A stretch of 64,000 nucleotides of DNA from Eledone cirrhosa (taxonomy: Eukaryota > Mollusca > Cephalopoda > Octopoda > Eledonidae). Below are positions 1-12,753 of this stretch, one piece after another; position 1 is the first letter of the stretch; every line of letters begins with the position of its first letter. Position numbers and translations under genes: made by a program. The stretch lies in contig OZ024740.1 in assembly GCA_964016885.1 (NCBI GenBank), positions 7,522,450-7,586,449 on the forward strand, read 5' to 3'. The notes beneath the pieces were generated by a model. The model saw only the letters and a program-made list of their open reading frames with translations. It had not been told where the DNA came from and did not search any database.

Positions 1-1771
1 TGGTATATTAGTTTCGATTAGTATGTCAGTTTCTATTGGTATATCAGTATCTATTGGTATGTCAGTTTCGATAGGTATGTCTGTTTCTATTGGTATAACA
101 GTTTCGATTGGTATGTCAGTTTCTATTGGTATATCAGTTTCGATTGGTATATCAGTTTCGATTAGTATGTCAGTTTCTATCGGTATGTCAGTTTCGATTA
201 GTATGTCAGTTTCGATTGGTATATCAGTTTAATTTGGTATATCAGTTTCTATTGGTATATCAGTTTCTATTGGTATGTCAGTTTTGATTGGTATAGCAGT
301 TTCTATTGGTATGTCAGTTTCGATTGGTATGTCAGTTTATATTGGTATATCAGTTTATATTGGTATATCAGTTTCGATTGGTATGTCAGTTTCTATTGGT
401 ATATCAGTTTCTATTGGTATAACAGTTTAGATTGATATATCAGTTTCGATTAGTATGTCAGTTTCTATTGGTATATCAGTTTCGATTGTTATATCAGTTT
501 CGATTGCTATATCAGTTCCGATTGGTATGTCAGTTTCTATTGGTATATCAGTTTCTATTGGTATGTCAGTTTCGATTGGTATGTCAGTTTCGATTGGTAT
601 GTCAATTTCGATTGTTATATCAGTTTCGATTAGTATGTCAGTTACTATTGGTATATCACTTTCGATTGGTATATCTGTTTCGATTGGTATGTCAGTTTCT
701 ATTGTTATATCAGATTCGATTAGTATGTCAGTTTCGATTAGTATATCAGTTTCTATTGCTATGTCAGTTTCGATTGGTATATCAGTTTCTATTGGTATAT
801 CAGTTTCTATTGGTATGTCAGTTTTTATTGGTATATCAGTTTCTATTGGTATGTCAGTTTCGATTGTTATGTCAGTTTCTCTTGGTATGTCAGTTTCGAT
901 TAGTATATCAGTTTCTATTGGTTTGTCAGTTTCGATTGGTATATCAGTTTCTATTGGTATATCAGTTTTGATTGGTATGTCAATTTTGAATGGTATATCA
1001 GTTTCGATTAGTATGTCAGTTTCTATTGGTATATCAGTTTCGATTGGTATATCTGTTTCGATTGGTATCTGAGTTTCTATTAGTATATCAGTTTCGATTA
1101 GTATGTCAGTTTCTATTGTTATGTCAGTTTCGATTAGTATAACAGTTTAGATTGGTATATCAGTTTCGATTGGTATGTCAGTTTGGATAGTTATGTCAGT
1201 TTCGATTGGTATGTCAGTTTCGACTGGTATGTCAATTTCGATTGGTATATCAGTTTCGATTGGTATATCAGTTTCGATTGGTATGTCAGTGTGGATAGGT
1301 ATGTCAGTTTCGATTGGTATGTCAGTTTCGACTGGTAAGTCAGTTTCGATTGGTATGTCAATTTCGATTAGTATATCAGTTTTGATTGGTATGTCAGTTT
1401 CGATTGGTATATCAGTTTCGATTGGTATCTCAGTTTTGATTATTATATTAGTTTCTATTGGTATGTCGGTTTCTATTGGTATATCAGTTTCGATTGGTAT
1501 ATCAGTTTTGATCAGTATGTTAGTTTCTATTGGTATATCAGTTTCGATAGGTATATCAGTTTCGTTCGGTATATCAGTTTCGATTGGTATATCAGTTTCT
1601 ATTGCTATATCTGTTTCTATTGGTATGTCAGTTTCGATTGGTATGTCAGTTTCTATTGGTATGTCAGTTTCGATTGTTATGTCAGTTTCGATTGGTATAT
1701 CAGTTCGATTGATATGACAGTGTTGATTGGTATATCAGTTTTGATTAGTATGTCAGTTTCTGTTGGTATGT
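1..1771. repeat. Partial higher-order unit at window start
   Basis: This is satellite sequence ending at the first HindIII-type landmark (aagctt at 1772). Positions 1-60 are identical to 8641-8700, and the match continues with few differences for several hundred bases, so this is a truncated member of the same HOR family as the 4916-bp units downstream. It carries the landmark run in the usual order: the tttagattgat monomer near 428, the attgtt/attgct/ttccgatt run at 481-525, and the 17-bp monomer at 1700. No gene is present. Confidence 0.85.
1700..1716 (+). repeat. 17-bp phase-shifting monomer, type 1 (copy 1)
   Basis: The monomer reads tcagttcgattgatatg, one T short of the 18-bp unit, and is followed by an acagtgtcg monomer. 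It shifts the register by -1 and so ends every reading frame running through it. The same monomer recurs 72 bp before the taag landmark in most units to 48 kb, which marks it as an old, inherited deletion. Confidence 0.93.
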
Positions 1772-4700
1772 AAGCTTCGATTATTATATCAGTTACTATT
1801 AGTATGTCAGTTTCGATTGGTATATCAGTTTCGATTGGTATATCAGTTTCTATTGGTATGACAGTTTCGATTGGTATATCAGTTTCGATTGGTATATCAG
1901 TTTCGATTGGTATATCAGTTTCGATTAGTATGTCAGTTTCTATTGGTATGTCAGTTTCGATTAGTATATCAGTTTGGATTGGTATGTCAATTACAATTTG
2001 TATATCAGTTTCGATTAGTATGTCAGTTTCGATTAGTATATCAGTTTCTATTGGTATGTGAGTTTCTATTGGTATATCAGTTTCGATTGGTATATCAGTT
2101 TCGATTAGTATGTCAGTTTCGATTGGTATATCAGTTTCGATTGGTATGTCAGTTTCGATTAGTATATCAGTTTCTATTGGTATGTGAGTTTCTATTGGTA
2201 TATCAGTTTCGATTGGTATATCAGTTTCGATTAGTATGTCAGTTTCTATTGGTATGTCAGTTTCGATTAGTATGTCAGTTTCGATTGGTATATCAGTTTC
2301 GATTGGTATATCAGTTTCTATTGGTATATCAGTTTCTATTGGTATGTCAGTTTTGATTGGTATAGCAGTTTCTATTGGTATGTCAGTTTCGATTTGTATG
2401 TCAGTTTCTATTGGTATATCAGTTTCGATTGGTATATCAGTTTCGATTAGTACGTCAGTTTCTATTGGTATGTCAGTTTCGATTAGTATATCAGTTTGGA
2501 TTGGTATGTCAATTACAATTGGTATATCAGTTTCGATTAGTATGTCAGTTTCGATTGGTATATCAGTTTCGATTGGTATGTCAGTTTCGATTAGTATATC
2601 AGTTTCTATTGGTATGTGAGTTTCTATTGGTATATCAGTTTCGATTGGTATATCAGTTTCGATTAGTATGTCAGTTTCTATTGGTATGTCAGTTTCGATT
2701 AGTATGTCAGTTTCGATTGGTATATCAGTTTCGATTGGTATATCAGTTTCTATTGGTATATCACTTTCTATTGGTATGTCAGTTTTGATTGGTATAGCAG
2801 TTTCTATTGGTATGTCAGTTTCGATTGGTATGTCAGTTTCTATTGGTATATCAGTTTCGATTGGTATGTCAGTTTCTATTGGTATGTCAGTTTCGATTAG
2901 TATGTCAGTTTCTATTGGTATGTCAGTTTCGATTAGTATATCAGTTTCTATTGGTATGTCAGTTTCGATTGGTATATCAGTTTCGATTAGTATGTCAGTT
3001 TCTATTGGTATGTCAGTTTCGATTAGTATGTCAGTTTCGATTGGTATATCAGTTTCATTTGGTATATCAGTTTCTATTGGTATATCAGTTTCTATTGGTA
3101 TGTCAGTTTTGATTGGTATAGCAGTTTCTATTGGTATGTCAGTTTCGATTGGTATGTCAGTTAATATTGGTATATCAGTTTCGATTGGTATGTCAGTTTC
3201 TATTGGTATGTCAGTTTCGATTATTATATCAGTTACTATTGGTATGTCAGTTTCTATTGGTATGTCAGTTTCTATTGGTATATCAGTTTCGATTAGCATG
3301 TCAGTTTCTATTGGTATATCAGTTTCGATTGTTATATCAGTTTCGATTGCTATATCAGTTCCGATTGGTATGTCAGTTTCTATTGGTATATCAGTTTCTA
3401 TTGGTATGTCAGTTTCGATTGGTATGTCAGTTTCGATTGGTATGTCAATTTCGATTGGTATATCAGTTTCGATTGGTATATCTGTTTGGATTGGTATGTC
3501 AGTTTCTATTGTTATATCAGATTCGATTAGTATGTCAGTTTCGATTAGTATATCAGTTTCTATTGCTATGTCAGTTTCGATTGGTATATCAGTTTCTATT
3601 GGTATATAAGTTTCTATTGGTATGTCAGTTTTTATTGGTATATCAGTTTCTATTGGTATGTCAGTTTCGATTGTTATGTCAGTTTCTATTGGTATGTCAG
3701 TTTCGATTAGTATATCAGTTTCTATTGGTTTGTCAGTTTCGATTGGTATATCAGTTTCTATTGGTATATCAGTTTTGATTGGTATGTCAATTTCGAATGG
3801 TATATCAGTCTCGATTAGTATATCAGTTTCGATTGGTATATCTGTTTCGATTGGTATGTCAGTTTCGATTGTTATGTCAGTTTCGATTAGTAAATCAGTT
3901 TCTATTGGTATGTCAGTTTCTATTGGTATATCAGTTTCGATTGGTATATCAGTTTCGATTAGTATGTCAGTTTCTATTGGTATGTCAGTTTCGATTATTA
4001 TATCAGTTTGGATTGGTATGTCAATTTCAATTGGTATATCAGTTTCGATTGGTATGTCAGTTTCGATTAGTATATCAGTTTCTATTGGTATCTGAGTTTC
4101 TATTGGTATAACAGTTTCGATTAGTATGTCAGTTTCTATTGGTATGTCAGTTTCGATTAGTATAACAGTTTAGATTGGTATCTCAGTTTCTATTGGTATG
4201 ACAGTTTCGATTGGTATATCAGTTTCGATTGGTATATCAGCTTCGATTGGTATATCAGTTTCTATTGGTATATCAGTTTCTATTGGTATGACAGTTTCGA
4301 TTGCTATATCAGTTTCGATTGGTATGTCAGTTTGGATAGGTATGTCAGTTTCGATTGTTATGTCAGTTTCGATTGGTAAGTCAGTTTCGATTGGTATGTC
4401 AATTTCGATTAGTATATCAGTTTCGATTGGTATGTCAGTTTCGATTGGTATATCAGTTTCGATTGGTATCTCAGTTTTGATTATTATATTAGTTTCTATT
4501 GGTATGTCGGTTTCTATTGGTATATCAGTTTCGATTGGTATATCAGTTTTGATCAGTATGTTAGTTTCTATAGGTATATCAGTTTCGATAGGTATATCAG
4601 TTTCGTTCGGTATGTCAGTTTCGATTGGTATATCAGTTTCTATTGCTATATCTGTTTCTATTGGTATGTCAGTTTCGATTGGTATGTCAGTTTCTATTGG

Positions 4701-4812
4701 TATGTCAGTTTCGATTGTTATGTCAGTTTCGATTGGTATATCAGTTCGATTGATATGACAGTGTCGATTGGTATATCAGTTTTGATTAGTATGTCAGTTT
4801 CTATTGGTATGT
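1772..4812. repeat. Higher-order unit, 3041 bp
   Basis: This unit runs from one aagctt landmark (1772) to the next (4813). The length is 169 monomers less 1 bp, explained by the single 17-mer at 4741. It begins with the taagcttcgattatt landmark, then the tttggattgg/caattacaat pair, the ttttgattgg/tatagcag pair and the later landmarks in the family order. Landmark sets recur inside it at several places (for example ttttgattgg/tatagcag near 2350, 2780 and 3110), so it contains internal duplications in 18-bp multiples. The longest uninterrupted minus-strand IPIETD frame of the window (1677-3299, 540 codons) lies mostly here; I treat it as non-coding. Confidence 0.85.
4741..4757 (+). repeat. 17-bp phase-shifting monomer, type 1 (copy 2)
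   Basis: The sequence is tcagttcgattgatatg, 3041 bp after copy 1. It precedes the aagctt landmark by 72 bp, as in the other units. Confidence 0.93.
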
Positions 4813-7691
4813 AAGCTTCGATTATTATATCAGTTACTATTAGTATGTCAGTTTCGATTGGTATGTCATTTTCGATTGGTATATCAGTTTCTATTGGTAT
4901 GACAGTTTCGATTGGTATATCAGTTTCGATTGGAATATCAGTTTCGATTGGTATATCAGTTTCGATTAGTATGTCAGTTTCTATTGGTATGTCAGTTTCG
5001 ATTAGTATATCAGTTTGGATTGGTATGTCAATTACAATTTGTATATCAGTTTCGATTCGTATGTCAGTTTCGATTAGTATATCAGTTTCTATTGGTATGT
5101 GAGTTTCTATTGGTATATCAGTTTCGATTGGTATATCAGTTTCGATTAGTATGTCAGTTTCGATTGGTATATCTGTTTCGATTGGTATGTCAGTTTCGAT
5201 TAGTATATCAGTTTCTATTGGTATGTGAGTTTCTATTGTTATATCAGTTTCGATTGGTATATCAGTTTCAATTAGTATGTCAGTTTCTATTGGTATGTCA
5301 GTTTCGATTAGTATGTCAGTTTCGATTGGTATATCAGTTTCGATTGGTATATCAGTTTCTATTGGTATATCACTTTCTATTGGTATGTCAGTTTTGATTG
5401 GTATAGCAGTTTCTATTGGTATGTCAGTTTCGATTGGTATGTCAGTTTCTATTGGTATATCAGTTTCGATTGGTATGTAAGTTTCTATTGGTATGTCAGT
5501 TTCGATTAGTATGTCAGTTTCTATTGGTATGTCAGTTTCGATTAGTATATCAGTTTCTATTGGTATGTCAGTTTCGATTGGTATATCAGTTTTGATTAGT
5601 ATGTCAGTTTCTATTGGTATATCAGTTTCGATTAGTATGTCAGTTTCGATTGGTATATCAGTTTCATTTGGTATATCAGTTTCTATTGGTATATCAGTTT
5701 CTATTGGTATGTCAGTTTTGATTGGTATAGCAGTTTCTATTGGTATGTCAGTTTCGATTGGTATGTCAGTTAATATTGGTATATCAGTTTCGTTTGGTAT
5801 GTCAGTTTCTATTGGTATGTCAGTTTCGATTATTATATCAGTTACTATTGGTATGTCAGTTTCTATTAGTATATCAGTTTCGATTGGTATATCAGTTTCG
5901 ATTGGTATGTCAGTTTCGATTGGTATATCAGTTTCTATTGGTATACCAGTTTAGATTGATATATCAGTTTCGATTAGTATGTCAGTTTCTATTGGTATAT
6001 CAGTTTCGATTGTTATATCAGTTTCGATTGCTATATCAGTTCCGATTGGTATGTCAGTTTCTATTGGTATATCAGTTTCTACTGGTATGTCAGTTTCGAT
6101 TGGTATGTCAGTTTCGATTGGTATGTCAATTTCGATTGGTATATCAGTTTCGATTAGTATGTCAGTTACTATTGGTATATCACTTTCGATTGGTATATCT
6201 GTTTCGATTGGTATGTCAGTTTCTATTGTTATATCAGATTCGATTAGTATGTCAGTTTCGATTAGTATATCAGTTTCTATTGCTATGTCAGTTTCGATTG
6301 GTATATCAGTTTCTATTGGTATATCAGTTTCTATTGGTATGTCAGTTTTTATTGGTATATCAGTTTGTATTGGTATGTCAGTTTCGATTGTTATGTCAGT
6401 TTCTATTGGTATGTCAGTTTCGATTAGTATATCAGTTTCTATTGGTTTGTCAGTTTCGATTGGTATATCAGTTTCTATTGGTATATCAGTTTTGATTGGT
6501 ATGTCAATTTCGAATGGTATATCAGTTTCGATTAGTATGTCAGTTTCTATTGGTATATCAGTTTCGATTGGTATATCTGTTTCGATTGGTATGTCAGTTT
6601 CGATTGTTATGTCAGTTTCGATTAGTATATCAGTTTCTATTGGTATGTCAGTTTCTATTGGTATATCAGTTTCGATTGGTATATCAGTTTCGATTAGTAT
6701 GTCAGTTTCTATTGGTATGTCATTTTCGATTATTATATCAGTTTGGATTGGTATGTCAATTTCAATTGGTATATCAGTTTCGATTAGTATGTCAGTTTCG
6801 ATTGGTATATCAGTTTCGATTGGTATGTCAGTTTCGATTAGTATATCAGTTTCTATTGGTATCTGAGTTTCTATTGGTATAACAGTTTCGATTAGTATGT
6901 CAGTTTCTATTGGTATGTCAGTTTCGATTAGTATAACAGTTTAGATTGGTATCTCAGTTTCTATTGGTATGACAGTTTCGATTGGTATATCAGTTTCGAT
7001 TGGTATATCAGCTTCGATTGGTATATCAGTTTCTATTGGTATATCAGTTTTTATTGGTATGACAGTTTCGATTGCTATATCAGTTTCGATTGGTATGTCA
7101 GTTTGGATAGGTATGTCAGTTTCGATTGGTATGTCAGTTTCGATTGGTATGTCAATTTCGATTGGTATATCAGTTTCGATTGGTATATCAGTTTCGATTG
7201 GTATGTCAGTTTGGATAGGTATGTCAGTTTCGATTGGTATGTCAGTTTCGATTGGTAAGTCAGTTTCGATTGGTATGTCAATTTCGATTAGTATATCAGT
7301 TTCGATTGGTATGTCAGTTTCGATTGGTATATCAGTTTCTATAGGTATCTCAGTTTTGATTATTATATTAGTTTCTATTGCTATGTCGGTTTCTATAGGT
7401 ATATCAGTTTCGATTGGTATATCAGTTTTGATCAGTATGTTAGTTTCTATTGGTATATCAGTTTCGATAGGTATATCAGTTTCGTTCGGTATGTCAGTTT
7501 CGATTGGTATATCAGTTTCTATTGCTATATCTGTTTCTATTGGTATGTCAGTTTCGATTGGTATGTCAGTTTCTATTGGTATGTCAGTTTCGATTGTTAT
7601 GTCAGTTTCGATTGGTATATCAGTTCGATTGATATGACAGTGTCGATTGGTAAATCAGTTTTGATTAGTATGTCAGTTTCTATTGGTATGT
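4813..7691. repeat. Higher-order unit, 2879 bp
   Basis: This unit runs between aagctt landmarks at 4813 and 7692. The length is 160 monomers less 1 bp (17-mer at 7620). It is the same family as the preceding unit, but nine whole monomers shorter overall. Its last part (6969-7637) matches 11957-12553 in the 4916-bp unit except for an extra 72 bp (four monomers around 7350-7430), so it is the nearest upstream relative of the homogenised block that follows. Confidence 0.85.
7620..7636 (+). repeat. 17-bp phase-shifting monomer, type 1 (copy 3)
   Basis: The sequence is tcagttcgattgatatg, 2879 bp after copy 2 and 72 bp before the aagctt landmark. Confidence 0.93.
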
Positions 7692-7816
7692 AAGCTTTGA
7701 TTATTATATCAGTTACTATTAGTATGTCAGTTTCGATTGGTATGTCATTTTCGATTGGTATATCAGTTTCTATTGGTATGACAGTTTCGATTGGTATATC
7801 AGTTTCGATTGGTATA

Positions 7817-7837
7817 TCAGTTTTTTCGATTGGTATA
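7817..7837 (+). repeat. 21-bp monomer (+TTT), 4916-bp family marker, copy 1
   Basis: The run of Ts after tcag is six or more instead of three, which makes a 21-bp monomer. The 3-bp insertion keeps the codon register. It recurs exactly every 4916 bp (7817, 12733, 17649, 22565) and was not seen elsewhere, so it is private to this HOR family. Confidence 0.93.
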
Positions 7838-10800
7838 TCAGTTTCGATTAGTATGTCAGTTTCTATTTGTATGTCAGTTTCGATTAGTATATCAGTTTGG
7901 ATTGGTATGTCAATTACAATTTGTATATCAGTTTCGATTAGTATGTCAGTTTCGATTAGTATATCAGTTTCTATTGGTATGTGAGTTTCTATTGGTATAT
8001 CAGTTTTGATTGGTATATCAGTTTCGATTAGTATGTCAGTTTCGATTGGTATATCTGTTTCGATTGGTATGTCAGTTTCGATTAGTATATCAGTTTCTAT
8101 TGGTATGTGAGTTTCTATTGGTATATCAGTTTTGATTGGTATATCAGTTTCGATTAGTATGTCAGTTTCTATTGGTATGTCAGTTTCGATTAGTATGTGA
8201 GTTTCGATTGGTATATCAGTTTCGATTGGTATATCAGTTTCTATTGGTATATCAGTTTCTATTGGTATGTCAGTTTTGATTGGTATAGCAGTTTCTATTG
8301 GTATGTCAGTTTCGATTTGTATGTCAGTTTCTATTGGTATATCAGTTTCGATTGGTATATCAGTTTCGATTAGTATGTCAGTTTCTATTGGTATGTCAGT
8401 TTCGATTAGTATATCAGTCTGGATTGGTATGTCAATTACAATTGGTATATCAGTTTCGATTAGTATGTCAGTTTCGATTGGTATATCAGTTTCGATTGGT
8501 ATGTCAGTTTCGATTAGTATATCAGTTTCTATTGGTATGTGAGTTTCTATTGGTATATCAGTTTCGATTGGTATATCAGTTTCGATTGGTATATCAGTTT
8601 CGATTGGTATGTCAGTTGCGATTGGTATGTCAATTTCGATTGGTATATTAGTTTCGATTAGTATGTCAGTTTCTATTGGTATATCAGTATCTATTGGTAT
8701 GTCAGTTTCGATAGGTATGTCTGTTTCTATTGGTATAACAGTTTCGATTGGTATGTCAGTTTCTATTGGTATATCAGTTTCGATTGGTATATCAGTTTCG
8801 GTTAGTGTGTCAGTTTCTATTGGTATGTCAGTTTCGATTAGTATGTCAGTTTCGATTGTTATATCAGTTTCATTTGGTATATCAGTTTCTATTGGTATAT
8901 CAGTTTCTATTGGTATGTCAGTTTTGATTGGTATAGCAGTTTCTATTGGTATGTCAGTTTCGATTGGTATGTCAGTTTATATTGGTATATCAGTTTCGAT
9001 TGGTATGTCAGTTTCTATTGGTATGTCAGTTTCGATTATTATGTCAGTTACTATTGGTATGTCAGTTTCTATTAGTATATCAGTTTCGATTGGTATATCA
9101 GTTTCGATTGGTATGTCAGTTTCGATTGGTATATCAGTTTCTATTGGTATAACAGTTTAGATTGATATATCAGTTTCGATTAGTATGTCAGTTTCTATTG
9201 GTATATCAGTTTCGATTGTTATATCAGTTTCGATTGCTATATCAGTTCCGATTGGTATGTCAGTTTCTATTGGTATATCAGTTTCTATTGGTATGTCAGT
9301 TTCGATTGGTATGTCAGTTTCGATTGGTATGTCAGTTTCTATTGTTATATCAGATTCGATTAGTATGTCAGTTTCGATTAGTATATCAGTTTCTATTGCT
9401 ATGTCAGTTTCGATTGCTATATCAGTTTCTATTGGTATATCAGTTTCTATTGGTATGTCAGTTTTTATTGGTATATCAGTTTCTATTGGTATGTCAGTTT
9501 CGATTGTTATGTCAGTTTCTATTGGTATGTCAGTTTCGATTATTATATCAGTTTCTATTGGTTTGTCAGTTTCGATTGGTATATCAGTTTCTATTGGTAT
9601 ATCAGTTTTGATTGGTATGTCAATTTTGAATGGTATATCAGTTTCGATTAGTATGTCAGTTTCTATTGGTATATCAGTTTCAATTGGTATATCTGTTTCG
9701 ATTGGTATGTCAGTTTCGATTGTTATGTCAGTTTCGATTAGTATATCAGTTTCTATTGGTATGTCAGTTTCTATTGGTATATCAGTTTCGATTGGTATAT
9801 CAGTTTCGATTAGTATGTCAGTTTCTATTGGTATGTCAGTTTCGATTATTATATCAGTTTGGATTGGTATGTCAATTTCAATTGGTATATCAGTTTCGAT
9901 TAGTATGTCAGTTTCGATCGGTATATCAGTTTCGATTGGTATGTCAGTTTCGATTAGTATATCAGTTTCTATTGGTATCTGAGTTTCTATTAGTATATCA
10001 GTTTCGATTAGTATGTCAGTTTCTATTGGTATGTCAGTTTCGATTAGTATAACAGTTTAGATTGGTATCTCAGTTTCTATTGGTATGACAGTTTCGATTG
10101 GTATATCAGTTTCGATTGGTACATCAGCTTCGATTGTTATATCAGTTTCTATTAGTATATCAGTTTCTATTGGTATGACAGTTTCGATTGCTATATCAGT
10201 TTCGATTGGTATGTCAGTTTGGATAGGTATGTCAGTTTCGATTGGTATGTCAGTTTCGATTGGTATGTCAATTTCGATTGGTATATCAGTTTCGATTGGT
10301 ATATCAGTTTCTATTGGTATATCAGTTTCTATTGGTATGTCAGTTTTGATTGGTATATCAGTTTCGATTAGTATGTCAGTTTCTATTGGTATGTCAGTTT
10401 CGATTAGTATATCAGTTTGGATTGGTATGTCAATTACAATTGGTATATCAGTTTCGATTTGTATGTCAGTTTCGATTGGTATATCAGTTTCGATTGGTAT
10501 GTCAGTTTCGATTAGTATATCAGTTTCTATTGGTATGTGAGTTTCTATTGGTATATCAGTTTCGATTGGTATATCAGTTTCGATTGGTATATCAGTTTCG
10601 ATTGGTATGTCAGTTGCGATTGTTATGTCAATTTCGATTGGTATATTAGTTTCGATTAGTATGTCAGTTTCTATTGGTATATCAGTATCTATTGGTATGT
10701 CAGTTTCGATAGGTATGTCTGTTTCTATTGGTATAACAGTTTCGATTGGTATGTCAGTTTCTATTGGTATATCAGTTTCGATTGGTATATCAGTTTCGAT

Positions 10801-12535
10801 TAGTATGTCAGTTTCTATAGGTATGTCAGTTTCGATTAGTATAACAGTTTAGATTGGTATCTCAGTTTCTATTGGTATGTCATTTTCGATTATTATGTCA
10901 GTTACTATTGGTATGTCAGTTTCTATTAGTATATCAGTTTCGATTGGTATATCAGTTTCGATTGGTATGTCAGTTTCGATTGGTATATCAGTTTCGATTG
11001 TTATATCAGTTTCGATTGCTATATCAGTTCCGATTGGTATGTCAGTTTCTATTGGTATATCAGTTTCTATTGGTATGTCAGTTTCGATTGGTATGCCAGT
11101 TTCGATTGGTATGTCAATTTCGATTGGTATATCAGTTTCGATTAGTACGTCAGTTACTATTGGTATATCACTTTCGATTGGTATATCTGTTTCGATTGGT
11201 ATGTCAGTTTCTATTGTTATATCAGATTCGATTAGTATGTCAGTTTCGATTAGTATATCAGTCTCTATTGCTATGTCAGTTTCGATTGGTATATCAGTTT
11301 CTATTGGTATATCAGTTTCTATTGGTATGTCAGTTTTTATTGGTATATCAGTTTCTATTGGTATGTCAGTTTCGATTGTTATGTCAGTTTCTATTGGTAT
11401 GTCAGTTTCGATTAGTATATCGGTTTCTATTGGTTTGTCAGTTTCGATTGGTATATCAGTTTCTATTGGTATATCAGTTTTGATTGGTATGTCAATTTTG
11501 AATGGTATATCAGTTTCGATTAGTATGTCAGTTTCTATTGGTATATCAGTTTCAATTGGTATATCTGTTTCGATTGGTATGTCAGTTTCGATTGTTATGT
11601 CAGTTTCGATTAGTATATCAGTTTCTATTGGTATGTCAGTTTCTATTGGTATATCAGTTTCGATTGGTATATCAGTTTCGATTAGTATGTCAGTTTCTAT
11701 TGGTATGTCAGTTTCGATTATTATATCAGTTTGGATTGGTATGTCAATTTCAATTGGTATATCAGTTTCGATTATTATGTCAGTTTCGATTGGTATATCA
11801 GTTTTGATTGGTATGTCAGTTTCGATTAGTATATCAGTTTCTATTGGTATCTGAGTTTCTATTGGTATAACAGTTTCGATTAGTATGTCAGTTTCTATTG
11901 GTATGTCAGTTTCGATTAGTATAACAGTTTAGATTGGTATCTCAGTTTCTATTGGTATGACAGTTTCGATTGGTATATCAGTTTCGATTGGTATATCAGC
12001 TTCGATTGGTATATCAGTTTCTATTGGTATATCAGTTTCTATTGGTATGACAGTTTCGATTGCTATATCAGTTTCGATTGGTATGTCAGTTTGGATAGGT
12101 ATGTCAGTTTCGATTGGTATGTCAGTTTGGATAGGTATGTCAATTTCGATTGGTATATCAGTTTCGATTGGTATATCAGTTTCGATTGGTATGTCAGTTT
12201 GGATAGGTATGTCAGTTTCGATTGGTATGTCAGTTTCGATTGGTAAGTCAGTTTCGATTGGTATGTCAATTTCGATTAGTATATCAGTTTCGATTGGTAT
12301 GTCAGTTTCGATTGGTATATCAGTTTCGATTGGTATCTCAGTTTTGATCAGTATGTTAGTTTCTATTGGTATATCAGTTTCGATAGGTATATCAGTTTCG
12401 TTCGGTATGTCAGTTTCGATTGGTATATCAGTTTCTATTGCTATATCCGTTTCTATTGGTATGTCAGTTTCGATTGGTATGTCAGTTTCTATTGGTATGT
12501 CAGTTTCGATTGTTAGGTCAGTTTCGATTGGTATA

Positions 12536-12552
12536 TCAGTTCTATTGATATG
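12536..12552 (+). repeat. 17-bp phase-shifting monomer, type 1 (copy 4, ctatt form)
   Basis: This copy reads tcagttctattgatatg, a one-base variant (g to t) of the type 1 17-mer. The variant is shared with the copies at 17452 and 22368, so it is specific to the 4916-bp block. Confidence 0.92.
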
Positions 12553-12732
12553 ACAGTGTCGATTGGTATATCAGTTTTGATTAGTATGTCAGTTTCTATT
12601 GGTATGTAAGCTTCGATTATTATATCAGTTACTATTAGTATGTCAGTTTCGATTGGTATGTCATTTTCGATTGGTATATCAGTTTCTATTGGTATGACAG
12701 TTTCGATTGGTATATCAGTTTCGATTGGTATA

Positions 12733-12753
12733 TCAGTTTTTTCGATTGGTATA
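12733..12753 (+). repeat. 21-bp monomer (+TTT), copy 2
   Basis: Same +3 T-run monomer as at 7817, exactly 4916 bp downstream. Confidence 0.93.

Larger units (their letters stand above)
7692..12607. repeat. 4916-bp higher-order repeat, copy 1
   Basis: This is the first of three tandem units cut at the aagctt landmark. The length equals 273 monomers x 18 = 4914, plus 3 for the 21-mer at 7817, minus 1 for the 17-mer at 12536. Inside, a set of landmarks occurs twice about 1.8-2.0 kb apart: the cagttgcgatt monomer near 8613 and 10611 (1998 bp), and the attgtt/attgct/ttccgatt run at 9203 and 10985 (1782 bp). The unit therefore arose by an earlier duplication of a ~2 kb ancestor. Differences from copy 2 are few (for example tctatttgtatg near 7861 versus tctattggtatg in copy 2). 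Confidence 0.93.

Noticed and set aside
1677..3299. 540-codon minus-strand ORF as a protein-coding gene
   Set aside because: It consists only of the satellite hexapeptide, begins and ends within the array at chance variants, has no non-repeat domain, and five frames are equally open over the same DNA.
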